Shown: positions 21,026 to 33,344 of the stretch, piece by piece
How positions within the stretch are numbered: the first letter of the stretch is position 1
Layout: each line of letters begins with the position of its first letter
Assembly: GCA_022494885.1 (NCBI GenBank)
Contig: JAGVSM010002711.1
Coordinates: 184,242-248,241 of the forward strand
Direction: 5' to 3'
Length of the DNA stretch: 64,000 nt
DNA from: Micrasema longulum
Taxonomy: Eukaryota > Arthropoda > Insecta > Trichoptera > Brachycentridae
The notes under the pieces: model-generated
Database searches by the model: none
What the model was told of the DNA's origin: nothing
What the model saw: only the letters and a program-made list of their open reading frames with translations
Translations under genes and position numbers: made by a program

Positions 21026-21912
21026 TTGGTAGATTATTTGCCACGTATTTCGATTGTTTGTTTGTTACGTGAAGGTAAGATGATCAGTCTTACGCTTCAG
21101 GGACTATGAAATATTCTAGTGTGTGTACTGTTTGTGACACCTGATTTTTATAATCCGAATCATTTCTATCAAACTTATATGTTATTCTTATTTATATATT
21201 ATGTAGGTGCATATAATATGCATTTGTGTGTTCGTTTTGAATCAACGTTCGCGTATTGTCAAACCTTATTTTATTGTTGTCATTATATCGTATTTACTGC
21301 TTTTTGTGGTTACCTACCGTATTGTATGGGACTCGTCGCATATTATTCATTTGATGTGTATCTGTTAAATTTTAAAATAAAATGCTTTTTTTTCAGAATA
21401 CGGTTTTGAAAATTAACATACTTAAAAAAAAATACAATTTATATCATTTCTTGATTTGAATTTTAACAAAAAGGTTTCTTACTTTTTACTAAGCTCTTTA
21501 TTGTATTTTCAATACAATTACAAGTTTTAAACAATTATTTTTTTATACTTACGCACCTACACACACGCACCCTCTCCCTCATTCATTCCCACAAGCACGT
21601 GTATCCTCTCCCTCATTCATTCACGCATACACACATTCACACACACATGAATACAAACGTCACACAAATACAATTACAAAACTTCATTTCTTATATATTA
21701 TGTGTCATTATATTAACAGTGGATTTTTTTAATTGGCTTTAGCATTGTTAATTTTTTTCTACTTATTTTGTTTATGTAATAGCTGTAAAAATTCCAAATA
21801 AAATAAAATAAAATAAAAACACTCATTTAAATCAATATTTCATATCAACCATGTAGGGAATCAAACCTGAGACCTCTTGCACTGTAGGAGCATTGTCGAT
21901 TATAGTTAGGCA
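21026..21912 (-). mobile_element. SINE-1 copy split by an insertion
   Basis: The 3' part (AAGGTAAGATGATCAGTCTT, ACGCTTCAGGGAC) lies at 21026-21122. The 5' tRNA-like part (ACCATGTAGGGAATCAAACC, TGAGACCTCTTGCA) lies at 21816-21912. They join exactly when 21123-21815 is removed, compared with the intact copy at 9215-9480. Confidence 0.8.
21121..21816 (+). mobile_element. Retroelement-like insertion in SINE-1
   Basis: About 690 bases ending in ATTCCAAATAAAATAAAATA, i.e. a (TAAAA)n tail, inserted into the SINE. It contains a 96-codon plus frame (21119-21409) with no recognised homology, followed by CA-rich sequence (CACACACATGAATAC). It is most likely a 5'-truncated LINE 3' UTR. A similar CA-rich stretch follows the LINE at 55770. 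Confidence 0.6.
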
Positions 21913-22084
21913 AAATTAGTCCGGCGTGCAGCTGTCTTTTTCCCACAGGATCGGGGAGGCATTTGCGAAAGAGTGCCAGAAATACCAATTCATCAAAATT
22001 ATCTAGAATCGCTTAGCATCGTAATTGAAAAAAAAATTTAGTAATTTTAAGATTCATTTTTTCATCTACAAATTTCATAACGGA

Positions 22085-22560
22085 TTGATTTATTTCATAT
22101 ACGGCCTACGCCAATTACAATTGTTACACGAAGAAACATATTTACAAAAAACTGAACAAAAATAACATAAAACTATGTAGCAAAGACAAACAAGAGCCAT
22201 AAAATAATCGTATACAATTCATAAACACGATAAACAACAAGACTCCGAGCTAAACCATGCCAATTCATCTTCATTCCACACTGTTTTAGACGCGAAGAGA
22301 TCTACGAAAAGCCGGATGATCTATCCTAAAGAATTCCAAGTTATGTGACGAACTGACTAATCTAAACATTTTGGACATTGGGGCATAAAAACAAAAGTTG
22401 CCAATAAAGGATTTTAAAAATAGCATATGTTGACTTCTGGTGGCATGGTTGGGAACGTGAAAAGACATTGATTGCAACAGAGATGGGACATCACTTTTAG
22501 CATTAAGTATTTTGGAAATGCATATAAGGTCCATCTCTGTTCTACGTTTCTCCAATGAAG
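22085..22560 (-). mobile_element. LINE-G C-terminal fragment and 3' UTR
   Basis: The minus frame 22555-22286 reads EKRRTEMDLICISKILNAKS, VPSLLQSMSFHVPNHATRSQ, then NFCFYAPMSKMFRLV. The order E-K-R-R, a V-P-x-x-x-x-R block and the final segment fit the end of a jockey/CR1-like ORF2. The 3' UTR is shared with 10040-10262. Confidence 0.75.
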
Positions 22561-23834
22561 ATAGATTAAGAGATTGCTATTTTTCAAAATCTTAAACTGA
22601 TCTGAACAGATGTAAAATGGTTTTATTTTTAAAATAAAATATATTAATATACATCTTGTGACCTAAGACCTACTTTCGTAGTTATCCATAATCTATTTCT
22701 GTTCAATCTACTAAAAGCCGAAACAACCTCAAAAAGTAAGTTTTTCGTTTCCTAATCTAACCTAAAAGGTCAAATCTTACCCCGGAGACTAATTTACGCA
22801 ATCATATTGATTTCTTGAACTTTGTAATTTCTAATGAGAAATCAGAGCGCTTTTGGCATTAACATATCAATACATAGACATTCCCTAGGTCCTAGAGCCT
22901 AGAGAGTAAAATATTTTTGAAAGTATTGACACGAAAACAAGCACATATAGTCCTTAAAATGTAAAATGATTAGAAGGACAGTTGTCCGAAAAACTGACGA
23001 CATAACTTTGTAGTAACGTCTAAGGAGTGATTTATTTATATTGACACACGAAAAATCATTCGTATTTGGTAAGTTAATTTATTTTTTCAATACAATTCTT
23101 GACATATAAATCAACATAAATATATAAAATCAGCTTTAAAACTAAAAAAAAACAAAATAAACCCAATTATTACCGACGTTCTTACAAGGTTACATCATTT
23201 TGCTGGGATTTTGATGGGACTAATCGATTAATGTAATTTGATCTAATAAAAAAATAATTCGTTTGATAATGTTCACGAAAAAAGTATAAATGTCTTATTT
23301 TTGGTAAATAATTGTATTCAACATACTAAAATAGGCTTGTTTTCGCGTTTTTTTTTTATCAATTTTCGGAAACAGAGTTTCGTGATTGCATGAAATAACT
23401 GATAAAATCAATTTGATCAGTGATCCGTAATTTCCCATCAATAATAAAATTAGTTTGACAGCTGTCATTCTAATCAAGCTATATTTTAAGGACTATAAGT
23501 TTGTTTATATATACCGGGGTTTCATTGTACGATTATGTATATTATGCTACCAAAAATTGGAGGAAACTCATTTTTGGTACACAAAAAAGTTAATATTTTA
23601 ATGTTAACTATTTTTCAACATTCGTTTTTGGTGGATTCCAATCAGATTCTTTACTTTAATACCTTTTAATTTCGACCCATTTATTTAATTTCACTGGATT
23701 TTGGCGAATGAAAACAAATTATTAACTCATGTTTACTATATTGAAAAACGTATTCAAATCAGTGTCATCATTTTTGAAGGCTCAGGGCATGTCTGTGTAT
23801 TAATATGTCAATGGGTTTTGATGATTATTATTAT
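22561..23834. other. Unassigned AT-rich DNA
   Basis: No gene, SINE or recognised element. Confidence 0.45.
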
Positions 23835-23965
23835 TTATTTATTAAGTTATTCATTAATATACACGACACGCAGTTTTTTTTACCTTACAAAGATACGTAT
23901 TTAATAGAATATAAACATTTAATATAATGTGAAAAACAAAAAAAATAAATTAAAAAGTGTTATTT
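23835..23965 (-). mobile_element. LINE-I 3' tail
   Basis: TTAATATACACGACACGCAG, TTTACCTTACAAAGATACGT and TATAATGTGAAAAAC match 47425-47530. Both start with TTTATT runs, as expected of minus-strand LINE 3' ends. Confidence 0.7.
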
Positions 23966-24214
23966 TATTTATTTATTTATTTATTAAAAGAAAACTACAG
24001 CCATTACCACAATTATTTTTTTTTACAAATAAACAAAAATTATGGGCCAATTATAGCTTTCTTTCTTTTGACAAATACAATGTCAAAAAAAGAAGAAAAA
24101 AATCGTAGATTGAAATAGCTACTCCGCATCATTTCAGACGAAAAAAAGAAATAAAATATTACAATAATAATGAAATAATAAAAAAAATACAAGATAAAGA
24201 TTTTTGTTAACCCC

Positions 24215-24770
24215 TGCACAAACTTTACCCTAAAATGGGAATCGCTCCACCCAACATCAGGAGAAATGTAGCAGCGGACACGGAGAGACACAAACGGATC
24301 CATGACCATAGACACCCTTTTACGACCCTCGAATGGCTCCTCAGAGACTGGGATCGAGAAAGAGTTTCCGCAAAGTCACAACTGACTTCGAGACCTCTGC
24401 AGAAAGTGCAGAGAGGATCTGTGAAGAGAAGAACGCGATAATAGGCTCTGGATAGTGCCCTCCGAAAGCACAAACACCGCCCACAGTTTGGACTTCCCTA
24501 AGTGGAAAGTTCTCAACAGACTAGGGTAGGCGTGTCTAGGTGCAAATACAATCAACAGAGGTGGTGTTTTCTGGAGGTAGATGATATAAACTGCGATTGT
24601 GGAGGTGCAGGATGATCCTCATTTGCTGCGGTGTCCACAAATGTAGTTAACTTGTCAAGGGGTTGATTTAAGGATGACCACTGACAAGGCGATATCTGTC
24701 GCTGCACATTGGAGAGGTTAGTTCTAAAGTCCGGACCCGATAAGTAAGTATGATACAAGTCGTGAAAGGA
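24215..24770 (+). mobile_element. Retrotransposon ORF2 C-terminal remnant with C-x-C...H...C knuckle
   Basis: Decayed plus frames give LPKMGIAPPNIRRNVAADTE, then SLDFPKWKVLNRL, then CKYNQQRWCFLEVDDINCDC and QDDPHLLRCPQM after a one-base shift. C-x-C followed by H-L-L-x-C-P is the terminal zinc knuckle seen after the RT/RNase H part of several insect non-LTR elements. The region is GC-richer than the flanks, as in the R1-like piece at 14655. At least two frameshifts and two stops are present. The exact clade is not certain. Confidence 0.6.
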
Positions 24771-26514
24771 CACAAGTCAAACTTTTTAAATCGTCTGCGA
24801 TACCGTAATTAATCAAATTAATTTCATAAGGGTCGACATAATTACGCCCAGAATTAAATTGATATTTTAATTCAGACATCATAATTCCTCGCAAAAATTT
24901 ATGGTGACACAAAGAGGCTTCATTTCCTTCATGTTACACTAAAAACAATGAAGATAATAACTAGATTCAATTAATAATCTCACTTCCAGGACTGGGGAGA
25001 ATAATCGAGGATTGATCAGGACAAAGGGAACCCTTTTGTTTGGGTGGAAATATCACTAACCCTCCCCCCATCTTTCCACCCTCTTTAGATTATTCGAGAA
25101 AGATCATTAGTTCTCATCAATTAGTCGAAGGCTATATAAACGCGTAAAATCGGGGCGGAGATTTATGGCCACATGTTATTTGACAGTTCTGGTTCTTTTG
25201 GAGAAGGGGAGGAATTAATTTTCCCGTTTGCATTCATCAAGCGATTTTTCCTAATTACTCATTTACGAAATCGCGTTAAATTAAATTAAGTTTTTTAAAC
25301 ATTTTTTCTCACTCTGAACACATAATTTATTAAGGAATTACTTTGGTTGATATCATGATTAATCGTGGGGATTTTTAGCATCGTGCATTTTAGAATTCAA
25401 ATCTAACCGTACAGTTTTTTTCTTAATTATCACTAATTAATACATATTTTTAACTCCATAGGCGAAACCGTTAGATGGTCAATTGAGGGTACTATTTGCA
25501 AACTCGAAAAAATCCATCTTTCTTTATTTTGAGTAAATCACAAAAAAACTGATACAATACTTGACTTCAACATTTTTTTAAACTTAATTTTTTTATCATA
25601 ATCAGTAAATATTTTATACGTAAGCAGTGATGACATAAGCATGATTATGTCAAAAAACAGTAGTGAAATAATAAATTAAATTTTAAACAATCCAACTTTA
25701 CAATACTCAAGTAGAGGTGGCCATGTTTGCAACAAACCCGATTGTTTAAAAATCAAGTTCTTACAAAAAAAGCCATATTTTTAACTGACAATGTTATAAT
25801 TATTGTAAAAGTATTCTGAATGAGTTTCAATTAATATCTCACTTTTTTCTGATTTTGGATTTTGCCGGGTTTGCACTCGTAGTACCCTTAATTGATAAAA
25901 GTAAAACCTAACCATGGAGTTTGATTGATGCATTGTATCAAAATAATAAACATTTTTTATTTATCTGTCTATAGTATCTTTATATTTTCTTTTAATTACA
26001 CTTTTTTTTTATTTACAGTAAAAAAAATTGGGCAATTTTTTATTTATTTTTATTGTTACTTTGGATAGTGTAAAATGGAAAAGTGTAGAATTTTGATTCA
26101 AACATTTTCTTGGTTAATCTGCAAAATTTCTATTGAAAATGATGCATGGTCTTTTTTAGTTTTTTAGCAAAGCAAATTTCCATCGATGAAGATTTTGTAT
26201 TGCATTTATTAGTTATAAGTATTTTTAATTAATTAAGGTGCTCAACATGTGTTTTAATGAATACGTATTGTATTTTTTGTAGGTATGTTACACAATTATA
26301 TCTAAATTTTAATGTAAATACTAAATTATATAAAACAATAAATATAAAACAACTTTGTTTTTAACTATTTTATTTTTCAACCTACCGGTTTCCAAGCTAC
26401 GTAAGCTTCTTTATCAAGGTATACTAAACGAATGAATTATATCCTATTATCTTTTTACAGCGATTACTAAATATTACATCGATCATATGTATGCCTAGTT
26501 TTAAATATCGTATT
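24771..26514. other. Unassigned; possible conserved non-coding patch
   Basis: No gene recognised. 24960-25270 is more balanced in composition, with CCTCCCCCCATCTTTCCACC and a TATATAAACGCG sequence. It has no repeat copies in the window and could be unique host DNA. Confidence 0.4.
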
Positions 26515-27290
26515 TTTTTTATTTATTTATTTATTTGGGTAACCAACAGCTATATATATCTTATATATATGACAACACAAATAACAAATAAGCCAATTAC
26601 AGGTTTTCACAAGTAGCATCACAGTAAGTTAAAGAATATTTTCAAACATAAAATGAATAGTAATTTAATGTAAATCCAAAAAAAAAGAAAAATACTACGA
26701 ATTATTTCGAAAGCAAACGCCGTACGTCATTAAGATTATTTGCAAATAAATCTTTGTAAATGATTTATTTATTACATTAAAACTATTAAAATATTACCAT
26801 AAATATGAATTTTGCCTATGATTAGATGAAACAAGAGGTATGTGAAGAAGAGGGTTATTTCTTAAAACTTTGGAAGGAACATTGATAGAAAGTTTGCATA
26901 GTAGTTCAGGACAGTCGATTGAACCAGAGGCATTTTTTAGTAAATAAATCGTATCCGCTATATCACGACGTTTTTGCAGAGGCAATAGATGATGTTTTTT
27001 ACAAATATGAATATACTGGTTGGATTTAAACTCAAGTTTCAACCGGAAACACATGAACTTTACAATTTTTTTAAAAATATTCTCAATGCGTGATATCTGC
27101 ACATTGTACATAGGTTTCCATATTTGTGATGCATATTCTAAGTTGCTTCGCACTAATGTACAGTAAAGGATTTTAAGTGTCTTTGCCATAGTGAACGACG
27201 TAGAGCTACGCATAACAAAGCCAAGCACACGCGATAACCTTTTTATGATGCTGTCAACATGGGCGTCGAAAAGTATAAATATAAGTCTAA
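26515..27290 (-). mobile_element. LINE-B copy, best preserved
   Basis: An open minus frame reads FDAHVDSIIKRLSRVLGFVM, TMAKTLKILYCTLVRSNLEY, ASQIWKPMYNVQISRIENIF, KKIVKFMCFRLKLEFKSNQY and LLCKLSINVPSKVLRNNPLL. This is the C-terminal third of a jockey-like ORF2. A 3' UTR follows to a (TTTA)n run at 26515-26537, i.e. a (TAAA)n tail. The frame upstream of FDAH comes from a different LINE tail, so the insertion is 5'-truncated at about 27280. Confidence 0.85.
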
Positions 27291-27350
27291 ATACTCGTAT
27301 GTCCTTAAAAATGCCCATTGGGCGTATATATATAAATAAAAAAAATAAGT
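27270..27350 (+). mobile_element. LINE 3' tail abutting LINE-B
   Basis: TATGTCCTTAAAAATGCCCA and TTGGGCGTATATATATAAAT repeat the 3' end of 17845-18095. Its A-rich tail follows at 27335-27347. Confidence 0.65.
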
Positions 27351-27387
27351 CTTCTATCCTTATCGAGTATTTTTATCACACCGAAAA

Positions 27388-27685
27388 ATAAATTACATAT
27401 ATTTTTTTATTATTAGTAGAACATATAATACAAAAGTACATATCATACTCCCAGGAATTATTAAAGAAACTCATTTGGGACCGTACATAAGAAAAAGCAT
27501 TTTTTGGACAATACATAATATCATACATATTAATACATCCGAAGTAGAAAGAAAACATTATTGTATAAGAAACATAAAACACCATCCATATAAAATAAAT
27601 TAATAGTTATCACTATCAAAAAGATTTAAGAAATATTTTTTAATTGCGACACTTCTGAATTTTTTATTCAATTTTTCGTGTCTTA
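27388..27685 (-). mobile_element. LINE-A 3' fragment
   Basis: Matches 57860-58160 in reverse: AACACCATC, AATGTTTTCTTTCTA-type UTR, and the end of the ORF (complement of AAATCCAGAAGTGTCACAAT). Only the last ~20 codons and the 3' UTR remain. The conserved UTR frame (VFYVSYTIMFSFYF in both copies) is striking but lies after the stop. Confidence 0.75.
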
Positions 27686-29087
27686 ACTCATTTGTTATTG
27701 TTTTCTGGGCTTTTTTTTCTTCGAATCTAAGCAAGCGTAGGATATTTTTGTTTGTGTTAAGTATTTATGCGTGGTACAGATTTATAAATGTCACTAAATT
27801 GATATTATTGTATCTGTCATTACCAGAGATCTAGAACAGTTACGTATTGATACAGACGTTCGGGCGTGCAAGGTATAGTAGAGTGCTGTTTCTCCTTTCA
27901 ATTGCTTAACCGGTGGAGGCAGAACCAAAGACTTGAACAAAGAGTTTAGGGAAGGTGGACGAAAATAGATTCAGGGTGTTTATATTTAAATGCATTAGAG
28001 CAGGTTTCTTGTAAAACATCATGTTTCACGTGGGTTGGAATAAAATATTATGTGATCACATAATAATAAAAATAATCCAGAAAGCAAATTGAAGTAGGGT
28101 AGTAGAACACTTTACTTTCTATATTTATTTTATAATTTATATTTTTTATTACGTAATATATAACTTTTTTTCGTGAAAACAAAAAAACCAACATAAGCAT
28201 GGCCTAGGCGTGGGTATACAAAATCTAGAATACATAATAAAATCCAAGGTGTAGATGTATATATCTATATATTTAAAAGGCAATGTTGACTGAATAACTG
28301 ATCTACGTCTGGTTTTCAGCGAAATGTACATATTTGCCTAGAACAGATTTATAGCTCTTAAAATCTCCAATTTACTAAGTAGAAAAAAAAGTTAGCAACG
28401 CAAATGTTTTTTTAATCGCTCACCAGGGTTGCATTCGTCGAGAATGCACATACATACAAAATGGAAGGACGTTGTTATTTTGTGTATAAAAACGTTTGCT
28501 TTTGAATGCTTACAAACAACATTAACTTTTTATGGACCCCAATCAGATGTTTCCTTAAATTCCTTATAATTTCTACCCATTTGGATTTTTGGTAATAATA
28601 AAATAATGTCAACTGACATTCGATACATTTTTGAAAATCGTATTCCTAACTTAAGTGCGCCCCTGAGCAAAGTTTGACATTTGCGTAAAGAATTCTATAT
28701 TTAAAAATTAATTATTTTATGTTTTGGAATTCAAACGTAAACTAATACTTAGTACCTACTCTACTTAATCTATTATTTTTAGATTTGGAATTCAATAATA
28801 AACAAGTACCTAGGTTTCTATTTATCAACGAAAAGTTACATCATCTTTTTTCCTTTAATCCGAACAGTTTAAAAAAAATTAATTAAAATTTTTTTTTTTT
28901 TTAATTCATTTTTATGTATGAGCAAAACCGATAGAAAGACCTCCTCTGTCTTTAACACGCTTTTCAAGTATATAGGGGGAATGCTTTTACTAGAGAAAAT
29001 CAAAGAAGGATCTTAATTGTGTCAAAACATCTCTGTCACACTTGTTTTGTTGAAAATGTTTAACATTTATTTATTGACATATGACGT
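27686..29087. other. Unassigned AT-rich DNA
   Basis: No gene recognised. 28881-28910 is an A/T homopolymer tract. Confidence 0.45.
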
Positions 29088-29429
29088 CAGATATGAAGAA
29101 CATTTCAAAGAAAAAAAATATATAAAAGTCTAGATATCTACAGGGCTTATGATCTATCATTGGCTGGTTTAAGTAGCCACATTACACACTGTGTAACATT
29201 TTCTATTCTACCAATATTTGAACATCTATATTTCTTCAGTCCTTCCATCAATTGACGTTTGTGAAGTTAAAGAGCTGAAACCTTTATCGATGCGGGTGAG
29301 ATTCTCTAATTGAATTATTTCCCCGGCATACTAGGCCATCCCTAACAAATATTTTTTTACTTTTTTACTTCTTCTCGGACCTGGTGGATTTATCAACCAT
29401 ATTTTTAGTTTGTCAAAATTTTTGTATTC
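29088..29429 (-). repeat. FB1 repeat, near-complete unit
   Basis: Minus-orientation unit running from GATATGAAGAACATTTC through CTACAGGGCTTATGATCTAT, GTTAAAGAGCTGAAACCTTT, TCGGACCTGGTGGATTTATC to TTTGTCAAAATTTTTGTA. It is the longest single-orientation FB1 copy in the window. Confidence 0.8.
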
Positions 29430-29666
29430 TTTTGAAATCTGTAGCTTTTAAAAAAAATTACTATTTACTACAGGTTTCACTATCCAAACTAAAATGTCAA
29501 TACTACGGCGAAAATGTGTATCTATTTTGTTACATTATTAAAACTATTAATTTTAAACTCCACAATGCCCAATGTAGACGATCTGCTAAATACCGATAAT
29601 CGGTGTATAAAAGTGATTTCAAACATGTTTATCACTCGGCGACTAGTTTATTATATTGTATACAAA

Positions 29667-29791
29667 GGGGAGGGTGGGGCATGATGGGGCGTTTAAGGTA
29701 ATACGTCAATAAAACGCGTTTCCTTTTGTAAATCCTTTAAAAAAAGTTTAATTTTATAAACTTTGATCTTTAATCTAACAAACGTGTTATT
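29667..29791. mobile_element. Solo left end of the pogo-like element
   Basis: GGGGAGGGTGGGGCATGATG and the next ~100 bases match 36970-37094 with few differences. Homology stops after AACGTGTTA and no right end is found nearby. It is a truncated copy. Confidence 0.8.
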
Positions 29792-29996
29792 TGAGTATGT
29801 ATGAATCTAAATTTGTATAATTTGTATTTTAATATTCATTTCTGATTATACGTTTTTTTTAGATTGTCTTCTTTGGAATTTTATTGTTTTCACTTTTTTT
29901 TCTGGATTGTTATTCTATCACACTGCATGTCATTATAATTTAATTTAATTAATTTTACTGTGTATTTTTTATTGTTAATTATTATGACACGGGCAC

Positions 29997-30032
29997 CGTT
30001 TAAATATTAATAAATTTATTAATATTTAAACG
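29997..30032. repeat. 36-bp perfect palindrome
   Basis: CGTTTAAATATTAATAAA followed directly by its exact reverse complement, with no spacer. It directly abuts the FB1 copy that starts at 30033. Confidence 0.95.
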
Positions 30033-30209
30033 AGTGTAAAACCAGTCAATGACAGGTCATAAGTCCCGTAAATGCCTCGACATGTTGCTTACTGTAAAAT
30101 TTTCTTCATATCTGTTGTAATATGTTAATATCAACAGCGTCCTAGGGCGTTGAATCTAGTCCTTGTACACAAAAATTTGAACAAACTTAAAACATGTAGT
30201 AGATAAAAA
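30033..30209 (+). repeat. FB1 repeat copy, partial
   Basis: Plus orientation: ACCAGTCAATGACAGGTCAT, AAGTCCCGTAAATGCCT, then AATCTAGTCCTTGTAC and AAATTTGAACAAACTT. Its left edge is the palindrome at 29997-30032. Confidence 0.75.
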
Positions 30210-30424
30210 CTATATTTTTTGAGGATATTTCTGTTAAAAAATTCGCTGAAAAGTTTTATACAACGAACACGCAATTAATTTTCGACTGGCAGATTACATT
30301 TCTTAAAATTTTGACCAGACTTAGGTACATGATTCTAAAACTAAACATTTTAAATAGCTAAATTGTATGTGTGTTTGTTTTTTTTGTTCTAGCCTGAATA
30401 ACCAAACATGTTCCAACCAGACAC

Positions 30425-31291
30425 AACAACATCAACAACAAACCATCACGCCGTAGGCAGAGAGAATAGAACGCCATAACACTCTATCTTGGCATACAGA
30501 CCTCGCTTCCTCTACATTCATACATCTTCTCATGCACGCACGCCGATTATTCCTACTTTTGACATGTCCATCTTCAAGTATTTGATGGACTTGATCGTGC
30601 CATGTCTTTCTCGGTCTTCCTCGTTTTCTGCATCCATCAACATTTGCATCGTAGATCCTTTTAGTCGTTCTTTCGCTGTCCATTCGCTCTACATGTCCAA
30701 ACCAACGCAGCACCCCTTTCTTAATTCTGTCAATAATGCATGTCTCAGCCTTACACACTTCACGAATCTCGACATTTGTGCACCTATCATACATCGTTTT
30801 ACCACACATTTACCAGAGGGATCGCATTTCAACAGCATTCAACTTACTTTCATCATTATTTTTCCAATTCCATACTTCCCTCCCATACATTAGAGTTGGA
30901 ACTAGAACTCCGTTGTGAACTGCTAGTTTAGCCTCCTGCGATAAACATTTGTTTGCCAAAGTAGATTTTAGTGCACCGTTCATCCTGTTCCCGGCACTCA
31001 CCCTCCTTTCAATATCTTTATCGGCCTTTCCGTCCCTAGTAAACACACTTCCCAGGTACACAAATTCTTCTACCTGATTCAGAATATCTCCGTTCACGCT
31101 GATCTCACATTTAGTTATATTTTCATCCCTTTCAAAAACCATCACTTTCGATTTATCAACATTCATAAGCAAATCGCTTTTCTTGCATACATCGTAGACT
31201 TTTGTTACCAAGAATTGAAGGTCTTCTTTGCTGCTAGCAAGAAGCACGGCATCATCCGCATACAGAAGACAGTTAACAGTTATACCACTCA
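30425..31291 (-). mobile_element. RTE-like retrotransposon, 5'-truncated, with 14-bp target duplication
   Basis: The minus strand reads NCLLYADDAVLLASSKEDLQ (the Y-A-D-D catalytic box), MVFERDENITKCEISVNGDI, VLVPTLMYGREVWNWKNNDE, one stop (TGG or CGG to TAG, between residues SLW and MCGK), then RWFGHVERMDSERTTKR and CRKRGRPRKTWHDQVHQILE. It ends in a GTTTGTTGTTGATGTTG tail. TTCCAACCAGACAC occurs at 30411-30424 and again at 31292-31305, flanking the copy exactly. It is the longest RTE fragment here and nearly intact over 280 codons. Endonuclease and the RT fingers are lost to 5' truncation. Confidence 0.9.
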
Positions 31292-31424
31292 TTCCAACCA
31301 GACACTATTTCATATTCCTGTAAGTGAAACATCATAGGCATTCATACTCTGAAAAAGATTGATTTTAACTTTATTACATTAGTTCATAACATCTTAAGAA
31401 CTAATATAAACTTTTAATAAAATT

Positions 31425-31640
31425 ACATTTTTTTTTTCATAAAAATTTCCTAAGAACATATTTTTTCCAATTAATTTGAAATATTTCAATCTTTTCAATC
31501 TCCTTTATTTCTTCAGGTAACTCATCGTACGACTTCAATCCCTTGTACAATGAGTTTTGAGATTCTGTTTTTCTCCTCATTTGTAATCTTATATTTTTCC
31601 ATCCCTTGTTTCATATGTATGACATTGTTGGTCAAATTTT
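31425..31640 (-). mobile_element. LINE ORF2 C-terminal fragment
   Basis: In the minus strand: KGWKNIRLQMRRKTESQNSL, YKGLKSYDELPEEIKEIEKI, then FQINWKKYVLRKFL and a stop. The G-L-K-x-Y-x-x-L-P block followed by a stop about 30 residues later is the usual ending of a jockey/CR1-like ORF2. An A-rich tail (T-run) is near 31425. Confidence 0.7.
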
Positions 31641-33004
31641 ATTTTATTTATCCCCTTAATTATTTTATGCATAATAATTGCTACATTATATTAAATTTGC
31701 TGCTTTACTGTGAGCAAGCTAATTTACTTGTGCATTCTTTCTACATTTGAATAGATATTTCTTTATATGTATGAGTATAATCCTTATTGTTTTATTTAAA
31801 AGAATCTTTAATTATTAATTACTCCTTCATTACATAAAATGAATGGATAAGCAATAATTCATGTGTGGACATATGATTGATTTATATATAAGAACACTAC
31901 TTTTTATATATATAATACATTTCGCAATCTTCCCGAAATGTTCTCCGTCTCTATTGTAATATGTTAAACTTTAAGAAAGACTTTTTATCCGAATCTTATT
32001 TTTAAAGATGATGACTTTGTTTTTTTGTATTTGTAATTATGTTGATTCCGAAAATATTTAAAATTAATAATAATATGGTACGAGTAAATGGTTAAGTACC
32101 TACTTAGCCTAGCGTACGTGTATTAATGCTTTGGAAATGCGACTAAAATACAACCTACTTCGTTTCAGGTCATAAAAACAACAACATTTTAAAATAAAAA
32201 CGCAGGAAATCGTGAAAAACGACGACGTATCCAATCGCGAAATGCCGACGCTAAAGCCAACACCAACGCCGGCTGCTGAAATTACGCCAATGGGGCGTCA
32301 TTCGACATTAGCCTTTTTACTCGGGTCACGTGATCCTCCGATTAGCCCGGCTCTAATCTAACCAGCGATCTTGCTACAGACCCAGAAGCTCTCCGTTTTT
32401 AATTGCCTTTGTCAAATTAACAAATTCAACGGCAGCGAAGCTTAAATATTTCCACGCAACGAAACCCACCGATAAAGTTTTAATTCTGATCAATACAACC
32501 CCTTAGAATTTTAAGGAAAAACTGCAAATCACACCACCAGAGTAAAGATAAATTTTAATTTTTAAATTTATTGCAAAAGAAAAAATTAAAAAATATGCAT
32601 ACTTAATAACAGGGAATCTATATAAAACCAATTAATGTAAAATGAAAACGGAGTGTTCTCTATTTATGATAGTCTCCATCTAACATGACACGGCCTGTTC
32701 TAAGATGAAGATTATCTATCTTTAGAGCATAAGTAGTTCTATACTAATAAAACAGTAACATAAAAAAGAAAAAACTGAAACTACTTAATTATAAATGCCT
32801 AGCTAATCAAATGTAAGAAATTAAAAATCGTTATTATACAAATATATAGTATATTTATGTGCCAAGAATACATGTTACTTAAACATAAATAATATAGTAA
32901 AATATATAATAAAACAAATATAAAGCAATTTAATACATGAAAACATAAATAATATGTGTACCAATTATATAAAGTACTACATTTTTTTATTTAAATATAC
33001 TTTT
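31641..33004. other. Unassigned; a GC-richer patch at 32180-32470
   Basis: 32180-32470 (AAATGCCGACGCTAAAGCC, GGGTCACGTGATCCTCCG) is much less AT-rich than its surroundings. It carries a CACGTG-containing site, has no repeat copy in the window and no long frame. It may be unique regulatory DNA. The rest is AT-rich without recognised content. Confidence 0.4.
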
Positions 33005-33170
33005 CAAAAAAATCTATCACTACACTATTTATATGTGCAGTTATTTTTATTTTAAAATTTCTTTTACATTTTGAGTCTTTTATATTTGGCAATAAATCAT
33101 TAAATATTTTTGGAGCAATTACATTGTATTGCTTTTTACCAAAGGCGGTTGATACAAATGGGACAAAAGG
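33005..33170 (-). mobile_element. LINE ORF2 C-terminal fragment
   Basis: Minus strand: PFVSTAFGKKQYNVIAPKIF, NDLLPNIKDSKCKRNFKIKI. It parallels the fragment at 42803-43020 (KYGKRTLQYSIPKIFNMLLN). Both end a jockey/CR1-like ORF2. Confidence 0.7.
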
Positions 33171-33344
33171 GGACAGAATGGGACAAAACAGTTAATTTGT
33201 GTTGCTGAACGAGTGTTTATATTTTGTTGGGTTCTTTAGACCTCACTTAATTGACATTGTAATGTCTAGTATTTTTTGTGATAATAAATTTGCTCATTTG
33301 ACTGTTAATATTTTATTTTATTCGTTCATACAGTACAAACAAAA

